Notes: generated by a model not told the origin, from the letters alone. A stretch of 22,918 nucleotides of DNA from Corynebacterium yonathiae (GCF_022288805.1 NZ_JAKOPM010000026.1:1-22918), one strand, 5' to 3'; positions 1-8,827 are shown, counted from the first letter of the stretch. Made by a program: numbers and translations.

Positions 1-98
1 ATTCGCTAACAAGTAACCTCCCGGCTACCTCTCGGCGACTTCGATAAAGCTACACCCCACACCTAGAAACACACAAATCCCCAGTTCAGCTACTCTTT

Positions 99-854
99 TT
101 AGTGATAGCAAGCGATCTTTCCATCGGGTCCATCGATTACACGGACCGGAGTATTAAAGATGGGGGTCAAAATATCGTCCTGCATAATGTCCTCGGCTGG
201 GCCAAATTCGACGATCTGGCCCTCCTTGCAGGCGCAGATGTAGTCCGCGTAGCGCGCAGCAAAGTTAATGTCATGCAGAACCACGATGACTGTGCGACCC
301 AACTCCTGGGCGGCTTCGCGCAGATGGCACATCATGTCCACCGAGTGGGAAATGTCCAGGTTATTTAGCGGCTCATCCAATAATACGTAATCGGTTTCTT
401 GGCACAGCACCATCGCTACGTATGCGCGCTGGCGCTGACCACCGGAAAGCTGGTCAAGGTAGCGGTGCTGCAATTCTTCCAAATGAAGGAAGTGGATGTA
501 TTTAGAAATCACTTCTTCATCGTGTTGGTTGAGCCTCCCCTTGGTGTAAGGGAAGCGGCCAAATCCCACGAGCTGGCGCACAGTAAGTTTGGTGACGAAG
601 TGATTTTCTTGCCGCAGGATGGACACGATCTTTGCTAGGTCGGAGGACTTGCTGGATTGGATATCATAGCCGGCGATTTCGATGCTGCCTTCATCCATAT
701 CGAGCAGCCGCCCAATCATGGTGAGCATCGTGGACTTCCCCGCACCATTCGGCCCCACTAGCGCGGTGATGCCTCCCTGCGGGATGGTCAGGTTCAGTGG
801 ACCAATAGCGGTTTCGTCGGAATAGGTTTTAGAAACGTTCTTTAATTCGATCAC
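99..854 (-). CDS. Iron-siderophore ABC transporter, ATP-binding protein
   Basis: This 251-residue cytoplasmic ATPase powers iron-chelate import. Visible motifs are Walker A GPNGAGKST near residue 34, signature LSGGQRQR near 138, Walker B YVLLDEPLNNLD near 157 and the H-loop VVLHD near 193. The residues after the Walker B aspartate region read PLNNLD, a variant of the usual PTNxLD that I associate with the YclP/FatE/CeuD group of petrobactin- and catecholate-type importers. The start is GTG and overlaps the stop of the upstream permease gene as GTGA, so translation is probably coupled. It is the last gene of a four-gene operon (lipoprotein, two permeases, ATPase). The ATPase assignment is firm; the exact siderophore is not readable from sequence. 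Confidence 0.93.
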   Translation of the reverse strand: MIELKNVSKTYSDETAIGPLNLTIPQGGITALVGPNGAGKSTMLTMIGRLLDMDEGSIEIAGYDIQSSKSSDLAKIVSILRQENHFVTKLTVRQLVGFGRFPYTKGRLNQHDEEVISKYIHFLHLEELQHRYLDQLSGGQRQRAYVAMVLCQETDYVLLDEPLNNLDISHSVDMMCHLREAAQELGRTVIVVLHDINFAARYADYICACKEGQIVEFGPAEDIMQDDILTPIFNTPVRVIDGPDGKIACYH

Positions 855-1828
855 AGTCGGCCCTTTCGCATAATGACAAACAGGAACACGGAGCCGCCTA
901 CTAGCTCGATGATGATGGACACCACGCCTTGGGCGGAAAATACGTGCTGCATGAGGAAGTACGCCGCAATGAGCACGAAGAATGCTAACCCCACCGCCAT
1001 CGGAAACATGTATCGGTGATCGTAGGTATCGGCGAATTGATAGGCCAGCGTCGCTACCAAAAAGCCGAGGAAAGTCATCGGCCCTACCAGCGCAGTCGTC
1101 GTCGCCATCAACAGCGAGACTAGAATCAGCGTGTAGATGGCATGCGCCTTATGGTTCACGCCCAAGTTGGTGCTGACATCAGAGCCTAAGGAAATCACAT
1201 TGAGCTTGCGTGCATTGAGCACCAGAAGCGTGGAGACGATGGCCACAATGGGAATGGCAATGGGATAGTACTCGGATTCGGCGTTATTGACGGAACCAAA
1301 AAGGCGCGCGGTAAGCACGTCAAACTCGCTAGGGGAAAGCATGCGCTGCATAAAGGTAGATAACGAGCCTAGTCCACCACCGATGACCACACCTACTAGC
1401 AGCATGGCATGCATATTCTGCTTCCTATTGGTCAGCAGCCACGAGTAAAGCAGCAGGGAAAGCCCCACCATGACGGCCATTTGCATCACGAAGGTGGGCA
1501 CAGTGCGGGCGTCGTTAAGCCCGCTAGCCCCCAAGAAGAAAATGGTAGCCGTATTGATGGCAACATACAGTGACTCAAAGCCCATGATGGATGGCGTCAA
1601 AATCCGGTTATTCGTCACGCTATGGAAAGACACGGTGGCCATGGCTTGGCACACAGCGACAATCGCCATGGCGATGAGGGCATCAGCGCGCCGCTGGGCA
1701 ATGAGCCAAAACTTTCGGGTGCCAAATTCCATCGGGTTGCCATAGGCCAGGTATGCAAAGGCCAAAGCCGCAGCTAAGCCCCATACGCAGACTAGGGTGA
1801 TCCAGTATTTCTTGGGCGGGGCGGACAT
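851..1828 (-). CDS. Iron-siderophore ABC transporter permease (FecCD family), second subunit
   Basis: This is an integral membrane subunit of about 325 residues, hydrophobic almost throughout as expected for the roughly ten-helix FecCD/BtuC fold. The conserved segment before the ATPase-contacting loop reads GPMTFLGFLVATLAYQF, the form usual in the second permease (YclO/FatC/CeuC type) of such pairs. I prefer the ATG at 1828, which lies just after the TAA of the upstream permease (TAAGATG). An in-frame GTG at 1840 would overlap that gene by 11 nt and is possible, since neither has a strong ribosome-binding site. It should pair with the permease encoded just upstream to form the membrane channel. 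Confidence 0.9.
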   Translation of the reverse strand: MSAPPKKYWITLVCVWGLAAALAFAYLAYGNPMEFGTRKFWLIAQRRADALIAMAIVAVCQAMATVSFHSVTNNRILTPSIMGFESLYVAINTATIFFLGASGLNDARTVPTFVMQMAVMVGLSLLLYSWLLTNRKQNMHAMLLVGVVIGGGLGSLSTFMQRMLSPSEFDVLTARLFGSVNNAESEYYPIAIPIVAIVSTLLVLNARKLNVISLGSDVSTNLGVNHKAHAIYTLILVSLLMATTTALVGPMTFLGFLVATLAYQFADTYDHRYMFPMAVGLAFFVLIAAYFLMQHVFSAQGVVSIIIELVGGSVFLFVIMRKGRL

Positions 1829-1829
1829 C

Positions 1830-2795
1830 TTAGTTCGCACGGGTCGACCTCACAATCATAATGATGAAGACGATGGCGCCGATGACTCCAAGGATCACCG
1901 AAACCGGCATCTCAAATGGGGCGATGATCACGCGGCCCACCAGGTCACATACCGTGACGATGCCGATGCCCAGCAAGCAAACCCAGGGCACATTGGAACG
2001 CAGGTCATCGCCGCGCACCATAGAAACGATATTGGGCACGATAAGTCCGAGGAACGGCAGAGATCCTACGACAACGGTGACCACTCCCGTAGCGATGGCA
2101 ATGAGGCCGGTTCCAAGCAACAACATGCGGTTATAGTTCAGCCCGACGTTGGTAGCAACGTCTTCGCCCAAACCAACGACCGTGAGGCGGTCAGCAAAGA
2201 TATACACCGCCACCAGCACCAAGAGGACCAGCCACAAAACCTCATATTGGCCCTTATAAACCGCGGTAAATGAACCCATGAACCAGATTCCCAATTGCTG
2301 GAGCATATCCGACAAAAGGGCGAAAAACGTCGAGACCGCAGAAACCACGGCGCCCAGCATGATGCCGATGATTGGCACGATGAGCGAGGAGCGCAAGGTC
2401 ACTCGGCGTAAAAAGAGGAAGAATACGATGGTACCAACGAAGGAAAAGGCGACCGCCCCCATCATCTTGGTCAGGATCGACGCAGTAGGCGCGACGGCCA
2501 TGACGACGAGGAGACCCAACCCGGCCCACTCCGTGGTGCCGGTGGTAGAGGGTTCGACGAAGCGATTCTGGGTAATGAGCTGCATGACGAGGCCGCTGAC
2601 GGACATGGCCGCGCCGGCCAGCACTAAAGCAATGGTACGTGGCAAGCGGGTAATGCCGAACATGGCGGCGCCATCATCGGCACCAACCACGTCGTACTGC
2701 CCGGTCAGCAAAGAAGCAATGAGCAACGTGGCGACGATGAGCACGCCGAGACCCAGCTTCCAATCCCAGACCTTTGTGGGGGTGGTGGTTTCCAT
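1830..2795 (-). CDS. Iron-siderophore ABC transporter permease (FecCD family), first subunit
   Basis: This 321-residue polytopic membrane protein belongs to the FecCD family. The diagnostic stretch PFLGLIVPNIVSMVRG, near residue 245, corresponds to the conserved GLIVPH region next to the ATPase coupling helix. The N-terminus carries a typical first helix (LGLGVLIVATLLIASLL). The ATG start is preceded by AAAGGA at a spacing of five bases. It lies about 67 bases downstream of the lipoprotein gene, separated by a strong hairpin, and is followed directly by the second permease gene. The family resembles YclN/FatD/CeuB of petrobactin- and catechol-type systems; the substrate is inferred only at that level. 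Confidence 0.91.
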   Translation of the reverse strand: METTTPTKVWDWKLGLGVLIVATLLIASLLTGQYDVVGADDGAAMFGITRLPRTIALVLAGAAMSVSGLVMQLITQNRFVEPSTTGTTEWAGLGLLVVMAVAPTASILTKMMGAVAFSFVGTIVFFLFLRRVTLRSSLIVPIIGIMLGAVVSAVSTFFALLSDMLQQLGIWFMGSFTAVYKGQYEVLWLVLLVLVAVYIFADRLTVVGLGEDVATNVGLNYNRMLLLGTGLIAIATGVVTVVVGSLPFLGLIVPNIVSMVRGDDLRSNVPWVCLLGIGIVTVCDLVGRVIIAPFEMPVSVILGVIGAIVFIIMIVRSTRAN

Positions 2796-2814
2796 AACTA
2801 TCCTTTACGCACCT

Positions 2815-2847
2815 GAAAACCGGAGGGCACAAATCCCTCCGGTTTTC
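2815..2847 (-). other. Intercistronic hairpin between lipoprotein and permease genes
   Basis: Positions 2815-2827 and 2835-2847 form a perfect 13-bp inverted repeat (GAAAACCGGAGGG and its complement) with a 7-base loop. It lies between the substrate-binding protein stop and the permease start. On the minus strand no separate T-tract follows the stem, so it looks more like a 3'-end stabiliser or partial attenuator than a full terminator. Such elements commonly raise binding-protein levels over permease levels; that role here is inferred. Confidence 0.6.
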
Positions 2848-2862
2848 GGTTTTCAGTGGCGG

Positions 2863-3855
2863 CTAGTTCTTTTCAAACGCGTCTGCCATCGCGTTGAGCG
2901 TCTCCGTGAAGGTAATGATGTTTTCATTGGTGTAAGTATCCTGCGGAGCAGCGATGATGTTGCCGTCCTTAACGGCAGAAACATTTTTGAGAGCCGCGGA
3001 ATCCTCTACCAGCTTCTTACCTGGGGTGTAGCCCGCCTCATCCTTGGCGACGGCGCCATCGCGGTCCATAATGAGAACGTAGTCAGGGTTGGAATCAGCA
3101 ATTGCCTCGACGGAGATGTCATCGCCCTCGTGGTCATCGCTGGAGTTTTCCACCTCGAGGGAAGGCTTCATGCCCAATAGATCAAAGAACGGTCCAAAAA
3201 AGCGACCTTTACCTGGGGCGATGTAATTGATATCGCCACCGGTGGTGTTGACCGCCATGACGGTTTTTTCAGGATCGTAGGCATCCTTGGCACGGTCCAG
3301 AGCCTTATTGAAGTCATCCACGAGCTTCTTGGCTTCGTCTTCGTGGTCAAAGACCTTGCCCAAGGCTTCGGTCTGGCGAACGAGCTCTTCCGCCATGTCC
3401 TTATCGTCGCGCGGGGAGAAGTCAAGGACCGGGGTATCTTCCATCAAAGCCTCGATATCGGCCTGATGCTGAGTGAATCGCTGGCCATTGATGACGATGT
3501 CCGGCTCTGCGGCGACCAGCGCTTCGAGGTCGGGTTCGCGGTGCATGCCCAGGTTGGCCTCGATCGTATCTTCATTGATCTTGTCCGAGAGGGTATCCGG
3601 GACAATGCCGAGCGGGGCAGCCACAATGTTGAGGTCCCAATCCGCGAGGATTTCGAAGGCGCGGTTATCCGTCACTGCGATGCGCTCGAACGGCTGGTCC
3701 AGCTCATGGGTGCCGTTATTATCTTCGATCTGCAGTGCGCTTTCCGATGCCCCCTTATTCGAACCCTGGTCCCCTTCTTCCGCAGTGCTACATGCGGTAA
3801 GCGCCAAGGAGGCGGCGGCCACGACAGACAAAAGAGCGCGATGAATTTTCTTCAT
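2863..3855 (-). CDS. Iron-siderophore ABC transporter substrate-binding lipoprotein
   Basis: This 330-residue lipoprotein begins with MKKIHRALLS, a hydrophobic core and the lipobox LTAC, placing the acylated cysteine at residue 22. The remainder fits a type III periplasmic-binding fold: an N-terminal lobe with PFERIAVTDNRAFEIL, then PDLEALVAAEPDIVING, and a C-terminal lobe with NPDYVLIMDRD and AAPQDTYTNENI. These resemble CeuE/YclQ/FatB proteins that bind catecholate or petrobactin-type iron complexes. The ATG is preceded by AAGGAAAG four bases upstream. It is the first gene of the operon, behind a DtxR-like box. Ligand identity is unknown. Confidence 0.92.
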   Translation of the reverse strand: MKKIHRALLSVVAAASLALTACSTAEEGDQGSNKGASESALQIEDNNGTHELDQPFERIAVTDNRAFEILADWDLNIVAAPLGIVPDTLSDKINEDTIEANLGMHREPDLEALVAAEPDIVINGQRFTQHQADIEALMEDTPVLDFSPRDDKDMAEELVRQTEALGKVFDHEDEAKKLVDDFNKALDRAKDAYDPEKTVMAVNTTGGDINYIAPGKGRFFGPFFDLLGMKPSLEVENSSDDHEGDDISVEAIADSNPDYVLIMDRDGAVAKDEAGYTPGKKLVEDSAALKNVSAVKDGNIIAAPQDTYTNENIITFTETLNAMADAFEKN

Positions 3856-3925
3856 TCTACTTTCCTTCTAGACGAGAAATAAATACCCCATTAATCTAAC
3901 TTAAGTCACCCTAACCAACCAAGAG

Positions 3926-3944
3926 TGAGGGTAACCTTTCCTAA
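3926..3944 (-). promoter_or_regulatory. Candidate DtxR/IdeR iron box upstream of first siderophore operon
   Basis: On the plus strand this reads TGAGGGTAACCTTTCCTAA. It matches 15 of 19 positions of the DtxR consensus TWAGGTWAGSCTWACCTWA by eye. It lies about 70 bases upstream of the lipoprotein start, where iron-dependent repression would be expected. A weaker overlapping match lies nearer the gene, around 3896-3914. Binding is inferred, not shown. Confidence 0.6.
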
Positions 3945-4043
3945 ATAAAATAGCCCGTGAAAAGCTGTTCTTGCGAACAGTCAGATCCTGTTCCAAAGAC
4001 AAATCGGCTCCGCCTACCCTAGTCAGGCGCGGGCTTGGATTTT

Positions 4044-4083
4044 ATGAATAAAGCCCCTCACCTGCGAAAGCAAGTGAGGGGCC
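4044..4083 (-). terminator. Intrinsic terminator of the tmRNA gene
   Basis: Positions 4053-4065 and 4070-4082 pair into a 13-bp stem with one G-U pair and a four-base loop. On the minus strand the stem is followed by TTTATT. It lies immediately downstream of the tmRNA 3' end and is convincing in place and form. Confidence 0.88.
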
Positions 4084-4087
4084 TATC

Positions 4088-4467
4088 GGTGGAGCTGCCG
4101 GGAATTGAACCCGGGTCCTTCGTCACCTTGCCAGGGCTTCTCCGTGCGCAGTCCGCACAGAATCTCTACTCGGCCCTCCGGATCGGGCGAACACGTCCGG
4201 ATGATGGGCCCAGTCACCAGTAAGAGTCCCGACTGGTCCTGATGACCCGGCCAGCCGGCTAGTTCCTTAGTCGATGCCAGGATCTAGGTCAGGAACAAAA
4301 CCTAGGCTGACAGACACGCGTCGCTGTAATTAGGCAGCGAGGGCGTAGTCACGCTGAGAGTTCTTCTCTGCGTTTATTGGTTGCTACGACGCTTATACGG
4401 TGGTCGTTAGCCTGCACCGGCACGCTTCCCCTGGCGCAGTGCACGAAGTCGAAACCAAATCAACCCC
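4088..4467 (-). ncRNA. ssrA: Transfer-messenger RNA (tmRNA)
   Basis: The minus strand starts GGGGTTGATTTGGTTTCGAC, the characteristic tmRNA 5' end. It finishes with a T-arm (GGGTTCAATTCCC) and CAGCTCC, which pairs with the 5' GGGGTTG as a seven-base-pair acceptor stem. The discriminator A is followed by genomic CCG, so the final A of CCA must be added after transcription. The resume reading frame, near 4330-4370, encodes AEKNSQRDYALAA followed by TAA, a corynebacterial-type degradation tag. tmRNA rescues stalled ribosomes together with SmpB, encoded about 400 bases upstream on the same strand. The mature RNA is about 380 nt, a usual size. Confidence 0.97.
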
Positions 4468-4483
4468 ATGCTGTAGGGACGGG

Positions 4484-4512
4484 ATAGTGCATTTTCCCTA
4501 CGGTTCGTACAA
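4484..4512 (-). promoter_or_regulatory. Possible tmRNA promoter
   Basis: Minus-strand TTGTAC (4507-4512) and CACTAT (4484-4489) are separated by 17 bases and lie just upstream of the tmRNA 5' end at 4467. The -10 element is a poor match. Inverted repeats overlap the site (GTAGGGA with TCCCTAC). Treat as a weak candidate. Confidence 0.3.
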
Positions 4513-4529
4513 CACTACCCCACCCACTT

Positions 4530-4886
4530 TTATTTCCTCAAGTGCTCCTCCAGCCACTCTTTGAGGACCACCGCGTGATTGACCTTGCGGTTGGCGGCGG
4601 CGAAGAGAAGGGTGGCGTCGGAAAGCGCAAGCAGCTGGGTGAGCTCTTCGGAGTCATTGTCATCCAGCTCGGCCTTATAACGGCGGGCAAACTCATCGAA
4701 GCGATCCTCGTCGTGGTTCCACCATTTGCGCAGCTCGGGACTTGGTGCGACGTCCTTGAACCATTCCTCGTAGTCCACATCGCTCTTGGCGACGCCCCGG
4801 GGCCACATCCGATCCACCAGCACCCCGGTGCCTTCGATGGTGTCCTCACCTTTGACGACGTCGTGGACTTTCGCTGTCTTAAACAT
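4530..4886 (-). CDS. DUF488 family protein
   Basis: This 118-residue soluble protein shows the DUF488/YeaO pattern: GTGVLVDRMWPRGVAKSDV near residues 19-37, a WFKDVAPSPELRKWW segment, FARRYKAEL, and a C-terminal LLFAAANRKVNHAVVLKEWL. The molecular function of the family is not established. Its ATG overlaps the end of smpB by 8 nt, which points to translational coupling. The gene lies between smpB and the tmRNA gene, so it is co-expressed with ribosome rescue, although a functional link is only inference. Confidence 0.88.
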   Translation of the reverse strand: MFKTAKVHDVVKGEDTIEGTGVLVDRMWPRGVAKSDVDYEEWFKDVAPSPELRKWWNHDEDRFDEFARRYKAELDDNDSEELTQLLALSDATLLFAAANRKVNHAVVLKEWLEEHLRK

Positions 4887-5382
4887 TGATGCCCTTCACG
4901 CGGCGGCCGAGCTCGCGGGAGATTTCGCGGTCCTGGTCGCGGCGCTTAATATCCTCTCGTTTGTCATAGTCCTGCTTACCTTGTGCCAGCGCAAGCGAAA
5001 GCTTGGCGTAACCATTCTTGAGGTAGACCTTCAGCGGCACCAAGGTTTTATTGCCATTGCGTACCTGCCCGTAGAGCTTGTCGATCTCGCGACGGTGCAA
5101 TAGAAGCTTGCGGGTGCGCCGCGGGCTGTGGTTCGTCCACGAGCCCATGGAGTACTCCGGAATGTGGAGATTGCGCAGGTACACTTCGCCATCGTCGATG
5201 GTGGCAAAGGCATCATTGAGCGAGATTTTTCCCTCGCGCAAAGATTTAATCTCGGTGCCGAGCAGGACGATGCCGCACTCGTATTCCTCGAGAATCTTAT
5301 AGTCATGCCGGGCCCGGCGGTTGGTAGCGAGCGTTGCTTCGCCGGAGGCCGCCTTCTTATTCTTCTTGCCCTTCTTAGCCAT
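4879..5382 (-). CDS. smpB: SsrA-binding protein SmpB
   Basis: SmpB binds tmRNA and delivers it to stalled ribosomes. From the ATG at 5382 the protein is 167 residues, with a lysine-rich start (MAKKGKKNKK). It carries the hallmark segments ATNRRARHDYKI, GIVLLGTEIKSLREGKISL, DAFATIDDGEVYLRNLHIPEY and a basic C-terminal tail ending RELGRRVKGINV, the part that enters the mRNA channel. An upstream in-frame TTG at 5421 would add 13 residues, but the MAKK start matches family practice. The gene starts 44 bases after ftsX and overlaps the DUF488 gene, making one transcription unit that leads into the tmRNA gene. Confidence 0.96.
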   Translation of the reverse strand: MAKKGKKNKKAASGEATLATNRRARHDYKILEEYECGIVLLGTEIKSLREGKISLNDAFATIDDGEVYLRNLHIPEYSMGSWTNHSPRRTRKLLLHRREIDKLYGQVRNGNKTLVPLKVYLKNGYAKLSLALAQGKQDYDKREDIKRRDQDREISRELGRRVKGINV

Positions 5383-5426
5383 AATTATGGCAGTGTAGTG
5401 CCCTTTTGGCTGGCCCGGCAAACGGA

Positions 5427-6329
5427 CTATTTGCGCACGTAAGACCGCAGGGTGATATGTGCCGTGACGGCGGTAACCACCAGCGCTAGCAGGCCGACGA
5501 GCGGGAGGGCAATCCAGAGGTCGCCGGACTTCATAGGAGCCAGCAGCTGGGATTCATACAAGCCCTGTAGAGACGGGTCCACTACTTGGGACTTGCCCAA
5601 GAAAATGCCGGCACCACCAAGAAGTACACCGATGAGCGAGGCTAGAACTGCTTCCATCACGAACGGCGCTTGCGTCATCCACCGGCTTGCGCCCACCATG
5701 CGCATGATCTCCGTTTCACGGGTGCGGTGGAATGCGGCAATTTGCACCATATTAGCCACCAAGAAGATGGCCGCCACGGACATCACGATGGCCAAGATGA
5801 AGGTGGCATTGCGGATGGAATCGAGGTTGCTGGCAGCATTGCGCACCTCTTGCTGCTGGTCGACGACGTCCTCTACCGCGGGGTTATCCCGAATCGCATC
5901 GATGGCGGAGGCATCTTCTGGGTCTACAAGCCGCACGTGGAATGCGGCCGGCAATGCATCAGGGGAGGTTTGCTCCACCATGACAGGGTCGGTGTCTTGG
6001 AAAAGTTCTTTGAACCGCTCATAGGAATCTGCGCGGTTGCGGTATTCCACGGACTCGACGGAACCATCCGCCTCTAGCTGATCCTTGATATCTGCACAGG
6101 TCGGACTCGTGCAATCTGGGTCCCCGGCAGAAATATCTTCATTGAACTGGACCATGACCTCGACGCGGTCGAGATAGATATCCTTGGTGTCCTTAGTCAG
6201 GTTATTCACCATGATGCCGGCGACCACGAGCCCGACCGCAATCGCAGTGGTGATAATCATGGCAATGGTCATAGTCAGGTTGCGGCCAAGCCCCTTGGTG
6301 GCTTCGCGGAAAATAAACCCTAGCTTCAT
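5427..6329 (-). CDS. ftsX: Cell division protein FtsX
   Basis: This 300-residue membrane partner of FtsE has the expected layout. A cytoplasmic start ([17 protein letters not shown]) is followed by one membrane helix, then a large extracellular domain (about residues 45-175) containing the sequence [11 protein letters not shown]. Three more helices follow in the C-terminal half, with the typical [16 protein letters not shown] loop. FtsEX controls cell-wall hydrolases at division; in actinobacteria the extracellular loop contacts RipC-type peptidases. The ATG overlaps the ftsE stop by 4 nt (ATGA). The two cysteines in the external domain could form a disulfide. Confidence 0.96.
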   Translation of the reverse strand: MKLGFIFREATKGLGRNLTMTIAMIITTAIAVGLVVAGIMVNNLTKDTKDIYLDRVEVMVQFNEDISAGDPDCTSPTCADIKDQLEADGSVESVEYRNRADSYERFKELFQDTDPVMVEQTSPDALPAAFHVRLVDPEDASAIDAIRDNPAVEDVVDQQQEVRNAASNLDSIRNATFILAIVMSVAAIFLVANMVQIAAFHRTRETEIMRMVGASRWMTQAPFVMEAVLASLIGVLLGGAGIFLGKSQVVDPSLQGLYESQLLAPMKSGDLWIALPLVGLLALVVTAVTAHITLRSYVRK

Positions 6330-7015
6330 GCTTCCCCCTCATAGGTTGCCTCGTGCTCATCGCGCACGAGTACTCCATTGCGCAGCTCCAGCACGCGCTT
6401 GCGCGCCCTATTGACGGCGCGGGCATTGTGAGTGGACATGACCACGGTGGTGCCGCGGCGGTTGATGCCCAGCAGTAAGTCCATGATCTCGTCAGCGGTG
6501 GAGGGATCGAGGTTGCCCGTGGGTTCGTCGGCAAGCAGAAGCTTCGGCCGATTAACCACCGCGCGGGCGATAGCCACCCGCTGCTGCTCGCCACCGGAGA
6601 GCTCATGCGGATAGGCATTGTGGCGATCTTGGAGTCCCACCAGCTCCAATACCTGGGGCACCGAGGTAGAAATTCGGTACTTGCTCTTGCCAATGACCTC
6701 CAGTGCAAAGGCCACGTTTTGATACACCGTCAGCTTGGGCAGCAGGCGGAAATCCTGGAAGACGTACCCAATGGACTGGCGCAGCGCGTTGATCTGCTTG
6801 CCGGAAAGCTCATTGACGTGGAAATCGTCGAAGTAAATATCGCCCCTGCTGACATTGTTATAGCGAACCATCAGCTCCAGGAAGGTGGACTTACCGGAGC
6901 CGGACGGACCGATCAGGAAAGCGAATTCACCATCCGCAATCTCGAAAGACACCCCGTCAAGTGCTGGGCGAGACTCGGCGGAGTAGGCCTTAGTCACGTT
7001 ATCGAATCTAATCAC
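6326..7015 (-). CDS. ftsE: Cell division ATP-binding protein FtsE
   Basis: This is the ABC ATPase of the FtsEX complex. From the GTG at 7015 it gives 229 residues starting [11 protein letters not shown], the usual FtsE length and N-terminus. Motifs are Walker [10 protein letters not shown] (residues 36-44), Q-loop YVFQDF, signature LSGGEQQR, Walker [13 protein letters not shown] and H-loop STHN. An in-frame GTG at 7045 would add ten residues with no family support. No clear Shine-Dalgarno precedes either start. A TATAGT sequence at 7056-7061 on the minus strand could be the -10 element of an almost leaderless message. Confidence 0.95.
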   Translation of the reverse strand: MIRFDNVTKAYSAESRPALDGVSFEIADGEFAFLIGPSGSGKSTFLELMVRYNNVSRGDIYFDDFHVNELSGKQINALRQSIGYVFQDFRLLPKLTVYQNVAFALEVIGKSKYRISTSVPQVLELVGLQDRHNAYPHELSGGEQQRVAIARAVVNRPKLLLADEPTGNLDPSTADEIMDLLLGINRRGTTVVMSTHNARAVNRARKRVLELRNGVLVRDEHEATYEGEA

Positions 7016-7124
7016 GCGAATCACTGTAGCAACCAAAGTTGACACCGCGCTGTGAACTATATTTAAGTAATGTGGTCTAAGACACTAATTTGTTCCGACC
7101 CAATCGACAGAAAGTGCCGATACT

Positions 7125-8744
7125 ATGGCCGAAACCGAAACTAAAGAAAAACCACGTTCTGCAAGCGGCTTCCTGGGCACTGTGGAAAAGATTGGCAATA
7201 AGCTTCCGGATCCGTTCTGGCTCTTCGTCATCCTCGCGGCAATCGTTGCTGTGACATCCTGGCTGGGGCACCTCATTGGCATGACCGCCGAGGATCCCAA
7301 GACCGGCGAGACCATTGAGGTTGAATCGCTGCTGACCACCGAGAATATCTCGCGCATGGTTACGGACGCCGTGGAGAATTTCACCAACTTCCCGCCACTC
7401 GGTGTCATCCTTGCCGTGATGCTCGGCGTAGCCGTAGCGGAGCAGTCTGGTCTGCTTTCCGCTTTGGTGCGAGCGATGGTCACCAAGGTCAGCGCCAAAA
7501 TGCTTACCTTCGTTGTGGCCTTAGCCGGTGTGACCGGTTCCGTGGCCTCGGACGCGATTTACGTCATCTTGATTCCCCTGGGTGCGATGGCCTTCCACGC
7601 GGTGGGCCGCTCCCCCATCGTGGGCGCCATGGTGGCCTTCGCAGCCTCATCTGCCGGCTTTAATGCCTCGCTGATTCTAAATATCACCGACCTCCTGCTG
7701 GCTGGTATTTCTACTCCAGCCGCGCAGTTTGTTGACGCCGAATATGAGGTCAGCCCGCTGGCCAATATCTTCTTTGTCATCCCTTCCGCCGTGGTGCTCT
7801 CGCTCATCATTACCGCGGTGACGGAATTCCTCATGGTGAAAAAGGCCCGCGAATTGGTGGACCATGACCACATCAATTACGAGGAAGTCTCCTTTTCCAA
7901 AGCCGCCGGCGGCTCGTCCAACGAGGAAGCGGAGGAAGAAGAATACGACTTCACGGATGATGAAGAAGCCATGCGTATCAAGCCCAACGAGCAGCGCGGC
8001 TTGATGGCTTCCGGCATTGCCCTGGCGATCTTCCTCGCCGCTTTCTTCGCCCTGCTATTTATCCCTGGTTCCCCGCTGGCAAGCCAGGAGGATAGCTTTA
8101 TGGAGTCGCCACTCATCAGCGCCATCGCCGTGCCGATTGCCCTTGCATTCTTGGTGTGCGGCATTGCCTACGGCTTGGCGGCAGGCACCGTGAAGTCCTT
8201 TGCTGATGTGCCGACGTTTATGGCCAAGGGCATCGAGACTCTCGTTCCCATGCTGGTCCTCTTTTTCGCCGTCGCCCAGTTCCTCGCTTGGTTCGAGTGG
8301 TCCAACCTCGGCGTATGGACCGCTATTAAGGGCTCCGAGCTACTTCAGCACTGGTCCCTGCCGCCGTTGCTCATGTTCGCCGCGCTGGTCGCCATGGTGG
8401 CACTGCTCAACCTATTCATTACCTCAGGCTCTGCCCAGTGGGCCCTTATGGCGCCGGTCATCGTACCGATGATGATGTATGTTGGCGTCTCACCCGAGGT
8501 CTCCCAGATGCTCTTCCGTATCGGTGACTCGCCGACGAATATCATCACCCCAATGTCGCCCTACTTCGCCTTGGCGTTGACCTTCCTGCAGCGCTACTAC
8601 AAGCACGCGGGTGTGGGTACTTTGATGTCGCTCGCCCTTCCTTACTCGCTATGCATGCTGGTGGGCTGGTTCATCTTCTTTGTCATCTGGTACCTCATCG
8701 GTCTCCCGCTGGGACCGGGCGCACCGATGGACTACGTGGGTTAG
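7125..8744 (+). CDS. AbgT family transporter
   Basis: This 539-residue polytopic membrane protein has the AbgT-family hallmarks: an N-terminal NKLPDPFWLF segment, VTGSVASDAIYVILIPLGA, PIVGAMVAFAASSAGFNA, and in the second half FITSGSAQWALMAPVIVP and GDSPTNIITPMSPYF. The family includes E. coli AbgT (p-aminobenzoyl-glutamate uptake) and the efflux pumps MtrF and YdaH linked to sulfonamide export; which direction applies here cannot be told. A very acidic loop (EEAEEEEYDFTDDEEA) lies around residues 266-281. The ATG follows AGAAAG. The gene is divergent from ftsE and ends in its own terminator, so it is a one-gene unit. Confidence 0.93.
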   Translation: MAETETKEKPRSASGFLGTVEKIGNKLPDPFWLFVILAAIVAVTSWLGHLIGMTAEDPKTGETIEVESLLTTENISRMVTDAVENFTNFPPLGVILAVMLGVAVAEQSGLLSALVRAMVTKVSAKMLTFVVALAGVTGSVASDAIYVILIPLGAMAFHAVGRSPIVGAMVAFAASSAGFNASLILNITDLLLAGISTPAAQFVDAEYEVSPLANIFFVIPSAVVLSLIITAVTEFLMVKKARELVDHDHINYEEVSFSKAAGGSSNEEAEEEEYDFTDDEEAMRIKPNEQRGLMASGIALAIFLAAFFALLFIPGSPLASQEDSFMESPLISAIAVPIALAFLVCGIAYGLAAGTVKSFADVPTFMAKGIETLVPMLVLFFAVAQFLAWFEWSNLGVWTAIKGSELLQHWSLPPLLMFAALVAMVALLNLFITSGSAQWALMAPVIVPMMMYVGVSPEVSQMLFRIGDSPTNIITPMSPYFALALTFLQRYYKHAGVGTLMSLALPYSLCMLVGWFIFFVIWYLIGLPLGPGAPMDYVG

Positions 8745-8758
8745 GTCCATAGAGATCA

Positions 8759-8798
8759 GGCCGAACTGAGGATTTTCTCCCCTCAGTTCGGCCTTTTT
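8759..8798 (+). terminator. Intrinsic terminator after the AbgT gene
   Basis: Positions 8759-8771 and 8781-8793 form a perfect 13-bp stem (GGCCGAACTGAGG and complement), followed on the plus strand by TTTTT. It lies 15 bases after the transporter stop codon. On the other strand no T-tract follows, so it serves the plus-strand gene. Confidence 0.92.
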
Positions 8799-8827
8799 GC
8801 GTTCAATTCAGCCCGATCAGTATGGAC

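Noticed and set aside
2278..3180. 300-codon open frame on the plus strand
   Set aside because: It lies opposite the real permease and lipoprotein genes and its translation (rich in Met, Thr, Arg) resembles no protein family.
4035..4223. 62-codon plus-strand open frame
   Set aside because: It lies opposite the tmRNA 3' end and terminator; the VELPGIEPGSFV stretch is the familiar false translation of tmRNA/tRNA T-arm sequence.
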